This document shows positions 34,545 through 43,412 of a stretch of 64,000 nt of DNA, one piece after another. Under the pieces are notes generated by a model, which was not told where the DNA came from, ran no database searches, and saw nothing but the letters and a program-made list of their open reading frames with translations. The DNA comes from JAHJQZ01 sp963667595 (GTDB lineage: Bacteria > Pseudomonadota > Alphaproteobacteria > Rhizobiales > Devosiaceae): positions 1-64,000 of the forward strand of contig CAXXWD010000006.1 in NCBI GenBank assembly GCA_963667595.2, written 5' to 3'. Each line of letters begins with the position of its first letter. Position 1 is the stretch's first letter. The translations under genes were made by a program, and so were the position numbers.

Positions 34545-36005
34545 CTAACGCTGGATCGTGATCAGATGCTCGGTGGTGAACTCGTCGAGGATCCAGTGGC
34601 CGTTAAAGCGGCCGAGGCCGGAATTCTTCTCGCCGCCGAACATGACGAACGGGAAGTCCTGAACGGTCATGTCGTTGATGTGGGTCATGCCCGCCTCGAC
34701 GCGTTTGGCAAAGGCTAGACCGCGCGCCTCGTTGGTGGTGATGACGGCACTCGACAACCCGTATTCCGTGTCGTTGGCGAACTTGAGCGCTTCTTCCTCG
34801 TCGCGCGCCCTTATGACCGACACAACCGGACCGAAAATCTCGGTCTGGGCCAGTTCGGAATCCGGGGTCACGTTGGCGATGACGTGCGGCGGCACCAGCC
34901 GTCCCTTGATCTCGCCGCTGACGCGGAAGTCGAACCCGTCCTTTTTCGCGGACTCGATCAGGTGAATGACCGTCTTGAGCTGGGCGTCATTGCACACCGG
35001 GCCGACCATGGTGTCGGGCGCGTTCGGATCTCCGTATTTGATCGACTTGACCGCCTCGACAAAGGCATTAAGGAACGTGTCGTAGATTGCGTCCACAACG
35101 ATGATGCGGTTGGTCGACATGCAGATCTGGCCCTGATGCAGGAACCGGCCGAGCAGCGCGGCGTTGACGGCCACGCCGAGATCGGCATCGTCGAGAATGA
35201 CCAGAGGCGCATTGCCGCCGAGTTCCAGCCCCATCCTCTTCAAGAGCGGCGAACCGGCCGCGACCTTGGCGATCTGCTTGCCGACAGCCGTCGAGCCGGT
35301 AAAGGAAATGACGCGCGGCACCGGGTGGGCGCTGAACGCATCGCCGATTTCGGCGCCGGAGCCGATGACGACGTTGAGCACGCCGGCGGGCAGCCCCGCT
35401 TCCTCATAAATCTTGGCCAGCAGGAGGCCACCGGTGATCGGCGTGTCACTGGCCGGTTTCAGCACCACGGCGTTGCCGGTGGCGATCGCCGGCGCGACCG
35501 AACGGTTGGACAGATGGAACGGGAAGTTCCATGGACTGATGACACCGACAACACCGACCGGCTGGCGATAGACGCGCGCCTCCTTGCCGGGCGCATCGAC
35601 GGGCATGATCGACCCACTCATCTGATGGGGCATTGGCGCTGCCTCGCCCATGCCGGCGCGGACCGCCCCGAATTCGACCTCGGCCTTGATGCGGGTGGAA
35701 CCCGATTCCCGCACGAGCCAGGAGATGATTTCTTCCTTGCGTTGATCGAGAATGGCGCGGGCACGATAGAAGATCTCCGCCCGCTCGGCCGGCGCCTTCG
35801 CCGCCCAACCGGGTTGCGCCGCCTTGGCGGTGGCAAAGGCCTTGTCGAGATCGGCCGTGTTGGCCAGTGCAATCTCGGTCAGAACCGATTCATCGAACGG
35901 ATTGATATCTTTAAGCTTTTTTCCAGCGCTGCCATCCACCCAAACGCCACCGATGAATTGACCGGTGAAACCGCCATAGGGAGCGTTCGTCGTCTTGTCT
36001 GACAT
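34545..36005 (-). CDS. NAD(P)-dependent aldehyde dehydrogenase, aromatic-aldehyde type
   Basis: A 486-residue ALDH-superfamily enzyme. The catalytic Cys is in HQGQICMSTNR, the general-base Glu in LELGGNAPL, and the cofactor fold in SPWNFPFHLSNRS and FTGSTAVGKQI. Overall form is close to vanillin/benzaldehyde dehydrogenases, but substrate is inference. A perfect dyad overlaps its likely promoter at 36088-36103, so it is probably controlled by a dedicated repressor. GAGGAGAAAGAT precedes the ATG. Confidence 0.92.
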   Translation of the reverse strand: MSDKTTNAPYGGFTGQFIGGVWVDGSAGKKLKDINPFDESVLTEIALANTADLDKAFATAKAAQPGWAAKAPAERAEIFYRARAILDQRKEEIISWLVRESGSTRIKAEVEFGAVRAGMGEAAPMPHQMSGSIMPVDAPGKEARVYRQPVGVVGVISPWNFPFHLSNRSVAPAIATGNAVVLKPASDTPITGGLLLAKIYEEAGLPAGVLNVVIGSGAEIGDAFSAHPVPRVISFTGSTAVGKQIAKVAAGSPLLKRMGLELGGNAPLVILDDADLGVAVNAALLGRFLHQGQICMSTNRIIVVDAIYDTFLNAFVEAVKSIKYGDPNAPDTMVGPVCNDAQLKTVIHLIESAKKDGFDFRVSGEIKGRLVPPHVIANVTPDSELAQTEIFGPVVSVIRARDEEEALKFANDTEYGLSSAVITTNEARGLAFAKRVEAGMTHINDMTVQDFPFVMFGGEKNSGLGRFNGHWILDEFTTEHLITIQR

Positions 36006-36087
36006 ATCTTTCTCCTCACATGCGTTAAGGAAACCTCTTCCGGTCTTGCCTTTTCCGGTCGCGCCGAAAGAACCTCCTTTTGGTATA

Positions 36088-36103
36088 GATTATAGATATA
36101 ATC
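36088..36103. promoter_or_regulatory. Perfect 16-bp operator-like dyad upstream of the aldehyde dehydrogenase
   Basis: GATTATAGATATAATC is fully palindromic. On the minus strand it supplies TATAAT-like hexamers about 85-100 bases before the ALDH start, so a bound repressor (MarR, TetR or GntR type) would cover the promoter. The IS481-family insertion begins only 53 bases further upstream. Confidence 0.6.
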
Positions 36104-36151
36104 ATTCCGGATAGCTGCAAAAGTGGGCGGCCGGGTTATTTTTTGGTCACG

Positions 36152-37117
36152 TTAGGTGTTCAGTCCCGGCATTTGATGGAGTGGATCGAGAATGAATCGA
36201 TCCGGCTCTGAAGTCCAGCGTTTGCAGATGAACTCGTATGGGGTGAGGCCTTTGAGGGCCTTAAGGCGACGGCCAAAGTTATAGGCGTTGATGAAGTCCT
36301 GAAGGTGCCGGCGCAACTGGTCGTGACTGTCGTAATGGAAGCGCTTGACGGTCGCCTCCTTGATGGTTCGGTTCATGCGCTCGACCTGGCCGTTGGTCCA
36401 TGGGTGGTTCGGTTTGGTCAACCGATGCTCGATGCCGTTGTCGATGCAGACGCGATCAAACATGTGGATGCGCAGTCGCGCCGTGGGGCCATTCCTGCGG
36501 GAGGGCAGATCGCAGAACTGGGTACCGTTGTCGGTGAGCACGGTGTGGATCTGGTAGGGCACAGCCTCGATCAGGGCCTTCAGGAAGGCGGCGGCAGCGT
36601 GCACCGTTGCGCTTGTCTCAAGGCGGGCAAAGGCAAACTTCGAGGTGCGGTCGATGGCAACGAAGAGCTGGAGTTTACCCTCGGCTGTCTGGACCTGGGC
36701 AATATCGACATGGAAGTAGCCGATCGGATAACGCTTGAACTTCTTCTTGGGCTTTTTGTCGCCCTCTACTTCCGGCAACCGGGATATCCCGTGCCGTTGC
36801 AGGCAGCGGTGCAGTGAAGACCGCGTTAGGTGTGGGATCGTCGGTTGCAGGGCGTAGAGGCAGTCGTCCAATGGCAGCAAAGTGTGCTTGCGAAAGGCGA
36901 CGATGACGGCCTCCTCCTCGAGAGACAGCACCGTCGAGTGCGGCACTTTCGGCCCCGTCGGCAGATCGACGGTCGAGGTCCGCCTCTTCCACTTGGCGAC
37001 CGTTTTCTGGTTGATCCCATAGCGCCTAGCCAGCGCTCTCAGGCTCTCTTGACTATTTTGTATCGCTCGACGGACCGCCTCTGTCGTCGTGGCGCTGCCG
37101 TGTAGAACCTGTCCCAT
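36152..37117 (-). CDS. IS481-family transposase
   Basis: A 321-residue DDE transposase. An N-terminal helix-turn-helix (ESLRALARRYGINQKTVAKW) binds the ends. The catalytic acids are in YFHVDIAQV, VLTDNGTQF and NGQVERMNRT. A C-terminal segment NFGRRLKALKGLTPYEFI is typical. The chosen start is MGQVLHG at 37117; an ATG at 37132 is possible. The TAA stop lies in the flanking GTTAGG duplication, outside the element itself: the reading frame leaves the left repeat as ACC-TAA. Confidence 0.9.
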   Translation of the reverse strand: MGQVLHGSATTTEAVRRAIQNSQESLRALARRYGINQKTVAKWKRRTSTVDLPTGPKVPHSTVLSLEEEAVIVAFRKHTLLPLDDCLYALQPTIPHLTRSSLHRCLQRHGISRLPEVEGDKKPKKKFKRYPIGYFHVDIAQVQTAEGKLQLFVAIDRTSKFAFARLETSATVHAAAAFLKALIEAVPYQIHTVLTDNGTQFCDLPSRRNGPTARLRIHMFDRVCIDNGIEHRLTKPNHPWTNGQVERMNRTIKEATVKRFHYDSHDQLRRHLQDFINAYNFGRRLKALKGLTPYEFICKRWTSEPDRFILDPLHQMPGLNT

Positions 37118-37173
37118 AGCGCATCCCTCCATGCCGAAGAAAACAATGCACCATCAAAACTCGGGATCAAACA
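36157..37173 (-). mobile_element. IS481-family insertion sequence, complete
   Basis: The 1017-bp element has imperfect terminal inverted repeats of about 23 bp: the left end reads TGTTCAGTCCCGGCATTTGA and the right end, inverted, TGTTTGATCCCGAGTTTTGA. It is flanked by the 6-bp direct repeat GTTAGG (36151-36156 and 37174-37179), the target duplication. One transposase fills it. Intact ends and duplication indicate recent insertion between guaA and the ALDH promoter. Confidence 0.85.
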
Positions 37174-37281
37174 GTTAGGTGATTTCGCGGATCGCGGACA
37201 GAGACAACGGGCCGCCAGAGCATCGGGTGACAAGCAGGCATCGGTATTGGCAAAAACCGCCGCGGCCACTCGCCTGCAGGC

Positions 37282-37432
37282 CCTTCGAGCATGGCTCTCC
37301 GGGCGTTCGGACCTAAAGTCGTGCCACAGGCACGATTTTGCGCGGGGATTGTGCAGGGGACCTGGCCCTCCGAGCGTAGCTCTCCGGGCGTTCGGACCTA
37401 AAGTCTTGCCACAGGCACGATTTTGCGCGGGC
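37282..37432 (+). repeat. 65-bp direct repeat, two copies
   Basis: Two copies (37282-37346 and 37367-37432) share CTCTCCGGGCGTTCGGACCT and continue with AAAGTC, TGCCACAGGCACGATTTTGC and GCGGG, with only a few differences near the start. They are 20 bases apart in the 276-base gap between the IS and guaA. TGCC-ACA-GGCA in each is a short hairpin. Related GC-rich units are common downstream of genes in Hyphomicrobiales. Confidence 0.75.
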
Positions 37433-37449
37433 TTCGCCCGCGCCGGTCC

Positions 37450-39006
37450 TCACTCCCACTCGATCGTTCCGGGGGGCTTGCTCGTCACATCGTAGACCAC
37501 CCGGTTGATGCCCCTGACCTCGTTGATGATGCGTGTGGCAGCGCGGCCGAGAAAGCCCATGTCGAAGGAGAAGAAATCCGCCGTCATGCCGTCGACCGAG
37601 GTCACGGCCCTGAGGGCGCAGACGAATTCGTAGGTGCGGCCATCGCCCATGACACCGACCGTCTGCACCGGCAAGAGCACGGCAAAGGCCTGCCAGATCT
37701 CGTCGTAAAGACCGGCCTTGCGGATTTCATCGAGATAGATGGCGTCAGCCTGTCTCAGGATGTCGAGCTTGTCGCGCGTGACCCCGCCCGGCAAACGAAT
37801 GGCCAAGCCTGGCCCGGGGAAGGGATGACGCCCCACAAAGCTTTCGGGCAGGCCAAGTTCGCGGCCGAGCGCTCTCACCTCGTCCTTGAACAGTTCGCGC
37901 AAGGGCTCGACAAGCTTCATGTTCATGCGCTCGGGCAAACCGCCGACATTGTGGTGCGACTTGATGGTGACCGACGGACCGCCCGAAAAGCTCACGGATT
38001 CGATGACATCTGGATAAAGCGTGCCTTGGGCCAGAAAATCGGCGCCGCCAAGCTTTTTCGCCTCGGCCTCGAAGGTTTCGATGAACAGGCGCCCGATGGT
38101 CTTGCGCTTGGTCTCCGGATCGTTTTCGCTTTCGAGCGCGGTGATGAACGTCTTTGAGGCGTCCACATGCACCAGCGGGATATTGTAGTTGTTACGGAAC
38201 ATGTCGACGACCTGGGCCGCCTCGTTCTGGCGCATCAAGCCATGATCGACCAGAATGCAGGTCAGTTGTTCACCGATCGCCTCGTGGATCAAAACCGCAG
38301 CCACGGAAGAATCGACGCCCCCGCTGAGCCCGCAGATGACACGCTTGTTCCCGACCTGATCGCGGATGCGCTGGATGGCCTGTTGGCGATAGGCCGCCAT
38401 GGTCCAATCGCCGGTCATGCCACAGATATCATAGGCGAATTTTCTGTAGATCTTCGCGCCGTCCGGCGTGTGATGCACCTCCGGATGGAACTGGGTGGCC
38501 CAGATGCGGCGCTTTTCGTCGGCAACGATAGCCATGGGCGCGCCCGGCGACGTGGCAACCACCTCGAAGCCTTCAGGCAGTTCGGTGACACGGTCGCCAT
38601 GACTCATCCACACCTGATACGCGCCGCCGACCGCCCAGACCCCGTCATAAAGACTGGAGGGCTTTTGCGGGGTCAGCAGCGCACGGCCGAATTCGCGGGT
38701 GTGCCCGCCCTCGACCTTGCCGCCGAGCGCCACCGCCAGCGCCTGCTGGCCATAGCAGATGCCGAGAATCGGCACGCCTGCGGCGATCAGCGCCGGATCG
38801 AGCGTCGGCGCGCCGGTATCGAGCACGCTGGCCGGCCCGCCCGACAAAATGATCCCGGCCGGCTTGAGTCGGTCGAGTTCGCCGGCGGCATGCGAGAAGG
38901 GATGGATTTCGCAATAAACGTCGAGTTCGCGCAGGCGCCGCGCGATCAGCTGCGTGACCTGGGAACCGAAATCGACGATGAGGATGGCTTGATGCTGGGC
39001 TGTCAT
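37450..39006 (-). CDS. guaA: GMP synthase (glutamine-hydrolysing)
   Basis: GuaA converts XMP to GMP. The class-I amidotransferase domain has Cys84 in GICYGQQALA and the His/Glu pair in TQFHPEV. The ATP pyrophosphatase domain begins GLSGGVDSSVAAVLI (about 225), and the C-terminal dimerisation domain ends in KPPGTIEWE. 518 residues is standard. guaB lies 2.7 kb away on the same strand, with three genes between. Confidence 0.97.
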   Translation of the reverse strand: MTAQHQAILIVDFGSQVTQLIARRLRELDVYCEIHPFSHAAGELDRLKPAGIILSGGPASVLDTGAPTLDPALIAAGVPILGICYGQQALAVALGGKVEGGHTREFGRALLTPQKPSSLYDGVWAVGGAYQVWMSHGDRVTELPEGFEVVATSPGAPMAIVADEKRRIWATQFHPEVHHTPDGAKIYRKFAYDICGMTGDWTMAAYRQQAIQRIRDQVGNKRVICGLSGGVDSSVAAVLIHEAIGEQLTCILVDHGLMRQNEAAQVVDMFRNNYNIPLVHVDASKTFITALESENDPETKRKTIGRLFIETFEAEAKKLGGADFLAQGTLYPDVIESVSFSGGPSVTIKSHHNVGGLPERMNMKLVEPLRELFKDEVRALGRELGLPESFVGRHPFPGPGLAIRLPGGVTRDKLDILRQADAIYLDEIRKAGLYDEIWQAFAVLLPVQTVGVMGDGRTYEFVCALRAVTSVDGMTADFFSFDMGFLGRAATRIINEVRGINRVVYDVTSKPPGTIEWE

Positions 39007-39101
39007 GGCGAGGCTTTAGCGACAGTGTCGGGATTGTGCAAGCGATGCTTGCATCGCACGTCGCCCGATGGAAGACTTTCGCCAGACTAGAGGAGATTCC
39101 G

Positions 39102-39677
39102 ATGTTTCGCACGCATGTCTGGCACAATGCGCCACCGCGCTGGTCGGTCGACGACGAGGGCCTTCATTTCACCACCGGCACCGAGACCGATTTCTGGAAC
39201 AACACCCATTACGGGTTCGTTCACGCCAACGGCCATGCGTTTCTCGAACCCGCAAGTGGCGATTTCTCGGCCGAAGCGACGTTTTCCGCCCGCTATGGCG
39301 CGCTTTACGATCAGGCCGGCATCATGCTGCGCGTGAACGACGCCAATTGGATCAAGACCGGCATCGAATTCACCGATGGCGTGCCGCATTTCTCATGCGT
39401 GATCACACGCGACGACCAGTCGGACTGGTCGGTCGTTCCCCTTCCTTTCGAGGCCATGGCCGCGATGCAGGTGCGCCTGACTCGGCACGATACGACCCTT
39501 GTCGTACGCTACCGCTGGAGCGAGGCAGATTGGACACTGGGACGTATCGGCTATCTCGACATGCCCGAAACGGTGGCGATCGGCCCCACGGCCTGCTCGC
39601 CAGTCGGCAAAGGACTCGATGTCACCTTTTCCCGCTTCGTACGGGGACCGGCGGTTTCGGGCGACCTGCATGCCTGA
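39102..39677 (+). CDS. DUF1349 concanavalin-like protein
   Basis: A 191-residue beta-sandwich protein of the DUF1349 family. TETDFWNNTHYGF, YDQAGIMLRVNDANWIKTGIE and GYLDMPETVAIGPTACSP are the usual family segments. No signal peptide, so cytoplasmic. Related folds bind carbohydrate, but activity is unknown. I chose the ATG at 39102 because AGGAGA is five bases upstream; the frame is open from 39036. Confidence 0.88.
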   Translation: MFRTHVWHNAPPRWSVDDEGLHFTTGTETDFWNNTHYGFVHANGHAFLEPASGDFSAEATFSARYGALYDQAGIMLRVNDANWIKTGIEFTDGVPHFSCVITRDDQSDWSVVPLPFEAMAAMQVRLTRHDTTLVVRYRWSEADWTLGRIGYLDMPETVAIGPTACSPVGKGLDVTFSRFVRGPAVSGDLHA

Positions 39678-39696
39678 GCCGCTGCGAATGACGGCC

Positions 39697-40164
39697 TCAT
39701 AAGCTCGGTAAGGCCTCGTAAAAAGCGAGGATGAATCGGTAGTTCAGCCAGAACAGCAGCGGCAGGCAGGCCCAGCTTGCGGCGCGATTGGCTGTGGCTA
39801 ACAGTGGCACCAGCAGCGCCGACAGGATCGTGGCCAACAAAAGCGTGGCGCTGCCCGACCAGACGGCGCCAAGCGCATAATAGAGCAACCGCCAGCCCAG
39901 CATGCTCGCAACCAGAGCAAGCCAGACAACGAAGGCCAGGCTTTTCGGATTTTGCCTGTGGATGTGCCAGCCGATCCAGCCCACAAGCGCAAAGCACACA
40001 AGCCAGATGAAGGAAAACAGGCCCGCAGGTATGTCGAGGGGCGGATAGACCAGCGCGAGAACGACGGGCGGCGATTGCGAGACAATGCCCACACCGGCGC
40101 CGAGCGCGACCACCGTGCCTTCAAACCAGGCAAGTCCAAGAAACGGCCGTACCGAGCCGGTCAT
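39697..40164 (-). CDS. TspO/MBR family membrane protein
   Basis: A 155-residue protein with five predicted membrane helices and segments resembling TspO: YPPLDIPAGLFSFIWLVCF (the PPxW...W.vlY region), then ANRAASWACLPLLFWLNYRF near the end. TspO binds porphyrins and cholesterol-like ligands and tunes tetrapyrrole and stress responses. Similarity is moderate: the usual WxPP motif is altered. The start is placed at 40164 (MTGSVRP); the frame is open to 40209. Confidence 0.62.
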   Translation of the reverse strand: MTGSVRPFLGLAWFEGTVVALGAGVGIVSQSPPVVLALVYPPLDIPAGLFSFIWLVCFALVGWIGWHIHRQNPKSLAFVVWLALVASMLGWRLLYYALGAVWSGSATLLLATILSALLVPLLATANRAASWACLPLLFWLNYRFILAFYEALPSL

Positions 40165-40237
40165 CTTTATACTTTCGTCCTCAAACGCCTTTCGCAGAAC
40201 CGGCGCCAATGACTTGAATTATCGCAATAACTCTAGG

Positions 40238-40345
40238 CTAGAGCATCGGGCGAAAAAGTGGAATCCGGTTTTTCGCATCATCCGATGCGACCATAAAAGA
40301 ATAGAGCCGGGCGGCTTGATGCAATCAAGACGCCCGGAACTCTAG
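40238..40345 (+). repeat. Dispersed palindromic repeat family A, copy 2
   Basis: The unit is bounded by CTAGAG and CTCTAG. It begins GCATCGGGCGAAAAAGTGGA and returns through TTTTTCGCATCATCCGATGC, then GAGCCGGGCGGCTTGATGCA. This is the best preserved of the three copies. It fills most of the gap between the TspO-like gene and rsmB. Confidence 0.78.
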
Positions 40346-40406
40346 TTATGAATGTGACCGGCGCCCACCTCTTTTTCATGCAAACGCGTTTTGTCGCGCC
40401 ACCGGC

Positions 40407-41699
40407 TCAGGCGCGCTTTTCGAGCACGGAGATGAAAAAACCATCCGTGTCGCTGCGCGCCGGACTGAGCCACAGCGCATCCCTGCCGAGACCCGGAACG
40501 GCAGCGGTATCGGGAAAGGCTTTCGCCCAAAGGGCAAAATGATCGGCTGGCACGAATTCCGGGTGACGGGAGCGGAATCCCGCGATCGTCCCGGTGTTCT
40601 CGGGCGGCAAAAGCGAACAGGTGATATAGGCAACGTGCCCGCCGGGCCGGACGAATTTCGTCGCTTCATCGAGAATCTCGGCCTGTTCGCCCACGCGCAC
40701 GGCCAGTTGCTCGGGGCTGAGTCGCCACTTGGTGTCGGGCCGCCGCCGCCATGTGCCGGTTCCGGTGCAGGGCGCGTCGACCAGAACGAGATCCATGTGA
40801 CCATTGAGGTCTTCGAGAAGCTCCGGATCGGGCGGACGTGTCTGCACGTTGCGCACCCCGGCCCGTTTCAGCCGGTCGTAAATCGGCGCGAGCCGGTTGC
40901 GGTCGGCATCATGGGCAAAGATCTGGCCGTGATTGTCCATGTCGGACGCCAGGGCCAGCGTCTTGCCCCCTGCCCCCGCGCAATAATCGAGCACCTGCGT
41001 GCCGGCGACGGCGCCGGCCAGCGCCGCCACGGTCTGCGAGCCGGCGTCCTGAACCTCGAACCAGCCCTTGAGATAGCCTTCGTCGACAAGGACATTGGGC
41101 GTGCGGGCGGCGCGTGTCCCGGGTGCAAGGCGCAACCCGTCGGGAACGATAGGCGCCCTTTGTGGCGCGAACCGTTTCAGCCCCTTTTCGACGCGGGCAA
41201 GATCGGATTTGAGACGATTGACCCGCAAATCGACCGGCGGACGCGCCGTCAGCCCAACGCCTTCGGCGACAGCCTCGGCCCCGAAAGCCTCGGCAAAAAG
41301 CGGCACGATCCAATCGGGCAGATCGGCCCTGACGGCATCGGGCGCGTCGGCAAGCGGGTCCGGTGCTGAGAGCCGCGCCAGTTCCCCGGACGTAATGGCG
41401 TCCGGTGCGAACCGGTCCGTTGCGAAGCTTTCGACCAGCCCCTCCGGGGTTTCGCCCCAGTCGCGCACGGCAACGGACAAAACCAGCGCACGCGGCGTAT
41501 CCGTTGCCATGGCATAGGCATGCGAAGCCCGGCGCCGCAAGGCATCGTAAACGAGATTGCCGATGGCGGCGCGATCGCCTGAACCGGCGAACCGGTGAGA
41601 AACGCCCCAGTCGCGCAACGCTTCGGAAGCGGGACGATGGCGCGTTTCAAGATCGCTCAGAACCTCGATGGCAGCGGCGAGACGGCCGGGCAGTTGCAT
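40407..41699 (-). CDS. rsmB: 16S rRNA cytosine-C5 methyltransferase, RsmB/NOL1-Sun family
   Basis: A 430-residue protein with an N-terminal NusB-like helical domain and a Rossmann methyltransferase domain. The two catalytic cysteines are in VDAPCTGTGTWRRRPD and AYITCSLLPPENTG; SAM binding is at LDYCAGAGGKTLALA. RsmB methylates C967 of 16S rRNA. It starts 15 bases after the guaB stop on the same strand. RsmB and RsmF-like members are hard to separate by eye, but the NusB-like front favours RsmB. Confidence 0.9.
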   Translation of the reverse strand: MQLPGRLAAAIEVLSDLETRHRPASEALRDWGVSHRFAGSGDRAAIGNLVYDALRRRASHAYAMATDTPRALVLSVAVRDWGETPEGLVESFATDRFAPDAITSGELARLSAPDPLADAPDAVRADLPDWIVPLFAEAFGAEAVAEGVGLTARPPVDLRVNRLKSDLARVEKGLKRFAPQRAPIVPDGLRLAPGTRAARTPNVLVDEGYLKGWFEVQDAGSQTVAALAGAVAGTQVLDYCAGAGGKTLALASDMDNHGQIFAHDADRNRLAPIYDRLKRAGVRNVQTRPPDPELLEDLNGHMDLVLVDAPCTGTGTWRRRPDTKWRLSPEQLAVRVGEQAEILDEATKFVRPGGHVAYITCSLLPPENTGTIAGFRSRHPEFVPADHFALWAKAFPDTAAVPGLGRDALWLSPARSDTDGFFISVLEKRA

Positions 41700-41714
41700 G
41701 ATGATCCAGAATCC

Positions 41715-43217
41715 CTAGCCGCCCGTATGGTAGTTCGGCGGCTCGCGCGTGATCGACACGTCATGGACATGGCTTTCATGCAGGCCGGCGCCGGAAATGC
41801 GGACGAACGTAGCGTTCTCCCGGAATTCCTCAAGGTTGTGGGCGCCGGTATAACCCATGGCCGCCCTGAGACCGCCGGCGAGCTGATGCAGCACGTTGCC
41901 GGCCGCGCCCTTGTAAGGCACCTGACCTTCGATGCCTTCGGGCACCAGTTTCATCGCGTCCTGGACTTCCTGCTGGAAATAGCGGTCAGCCGAACCGCGC
42001 GCCATGGCGCCGACAGACCCCATGCCGCGATAGGACTTATAGGAGCGCCCCTGATAGAGGTAGACCTCGCCGGGGCTCTCGTCGGTACCGGCGAGCAGCG
42101 AACCGATCATGGCGGCGGAAGCCCCGCCGGCCAGCGCCTTGGCCAGATCGCCGGAGAACTTGATGCCGCCATCCGCAATGACCGGGATGCCCTGTTTGTC
42201 AGCTTCCTCGGCCGCGGCCATGACGGCGGCGAGCTGAGGCACACCGACGCCGGCAACCATGCGGGTGGTGCAGATCGAGCCCGGCCCGATGCCGACCTTG
42301 ATGCTGTCCGCGCCGGCATCGATCAGTGCCTTGGTGGCTTCGGCGGTGGCGACATTGCCGGCCACGATACGGACGGCGTTGGATTCCTTTTTAACGCGAT
42401 TGACCGCCTCGCTGACCATGACCTGATGGCCGTGCGCGGTGTCGATGACGACGAGATCGACACCGGCATCGATGAGCTTGAGCGAGCGTTCATAGCCCTT
42501 GTCGCCCGTGGTCGAAGCGGCAGCGACGCGCAAACGCCCATGGGCGTCCTTGATGGCGTCCGGATGGGCGACGGCCTTTTCCATGTCCTTGACGGTGATG
42601 AGACCGATGCACTGGTAATCATGATCGACCACCAAAAGCTTTTCGATGCGGTTTTGATGCAAAAGCCGCTTGGCATCGTTTTGGCTGACGCCATCGCCGA
42701 CCGTTACCAGCCGCTCCTTGGTCATCAGCTCGGACACCTTCTGGTGCGGGTCGGAAGCAAAACGCACATCGCGGTTGGTGAGGATGCCGACGAGCTTGCC
42801 GATGGCACGTCCGCCCGTGCCGCCATTGGCGACGACCGGAATGCCGGAAATCTTGGCCCGGGCCATCAGGGCCAGCGCGTCGGCCAACGTGGCATCGGGG
42901 CCGATGGTGATGGGATTGACCACCATGCCGCTTTCGAACGACTTGACCAGGCGGACCTCTTCGGCCTGCCTGTCGTCGGTGAGATTGCGGTGGATGACGC
43001 CCAGGCCACCGGCCTGCGCCATGGCGATGGCCATCGCCGCTTCGGTAACCGTGTCCATGGCCGAGCTTAGGATGGGCAGGTTGAGTTCGATGTCTTTGGT
43101 GACGCGGGTGCGGATGTCGGCCTGATTCGGCAGCACCTCGGAACGGGCCGGCTGCAAAAGCACGTCATCGAAAGTGAGCGCTTCTTCACCGGTTATGGAT
43201 GTGATGATCTTGGCCAA
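41715..43217 (-). CDS. guaB: Inosine-5'-monophosphate dehydrogenase
   Basis: GuaB oxidises IMP to XMP, the entry to guanine nucleotides. The catalytic Cys is in GIGPGSICTTRMVAGVG. A CBS pair (about 95-215) is inserted in the barrel, and ALTFDDVLLQPARSEVLP opens the protein. I placed the start at a TTG (43217, giving AKIITSITGEEAL, 500 residues) with AGAAAGGGT upstream, because the ATG at 43301 adds 28 basic, unconserved-looking residues. The TTG start is an inference. Confidence 0.95.
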   Translation of the reverse strand: MAKIITSITGEEALTFDDVLLQPARSEVLPNQADIRTRVTKDIELNLPILSSAMDTVTEAAMAIAMAQAGGLGVIHRNLTDDRQAEEVRLVKSFESGMVVNPITIGPDATLADALALMARAKISGIPVVANGGTGGRAIGKLVGILTNRDVRFASDPHQKVSELMTKERLVTVGDGVSQNDAKRLLHQNRIEKLLVVDHDYQCIGLITVKDMEKAVAHPDAIKDAHGRLRVAAASTTGDKGYERSLKLIDAGVDLVVIDTAHGHQVMVSEAVNRVKKESNAVRIVAGNVATAEATKALIDAGADSIKVGIGPGSICTTRMVAGVGVPQLAAVMAAAEEADKQGIPVIADGGIKFSGDLAKALAGGASAAMIGSLLAGTDESPGEVYLYQGRSYKSYRGMGSVGAMARGSADRYFQQEVQDAMKLVPEGIEGQVPYKGAAGNVLHQLAGGLRAAMGYTGAHNLEEFRENATFVRISGAGLHESHVHDVSITREPPNYHTGG

Positions 43218-43374
43218 GGCCTGACCCTTTCTGCCTTCGTTTCGTTCTCGAATGCGGGATCTGTGGCGCAGCAACTGAGGCGGCGCCTTCGGAATTGGCA
43301 CCGGCCAATACCACGCGACCCGAGCTTTGGAAAGGGCAGGCTTGAAAAGCGTTGCCGCTTCACTTAGGTTTAGT

Positions 43375-43397
43375 TTATTCAGTTATTACTGAAATAA
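43375..43397. promoter_or_regulatory. Operator-like dyad upstream of the GbsR/MarR regulator
   Basis: TTATTCAGT and ACTGAAATAA flank a TATT spacer, a near-perfect inverted repeat ending 15 bases before the regulator's ATG. Position and symmetry fit an autoregulatory site of the winged-helix protein encoded next door. Confidence 0.6.
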
Positions 43398-43412
43398 CCG
43401 ATAGGACTGAAC

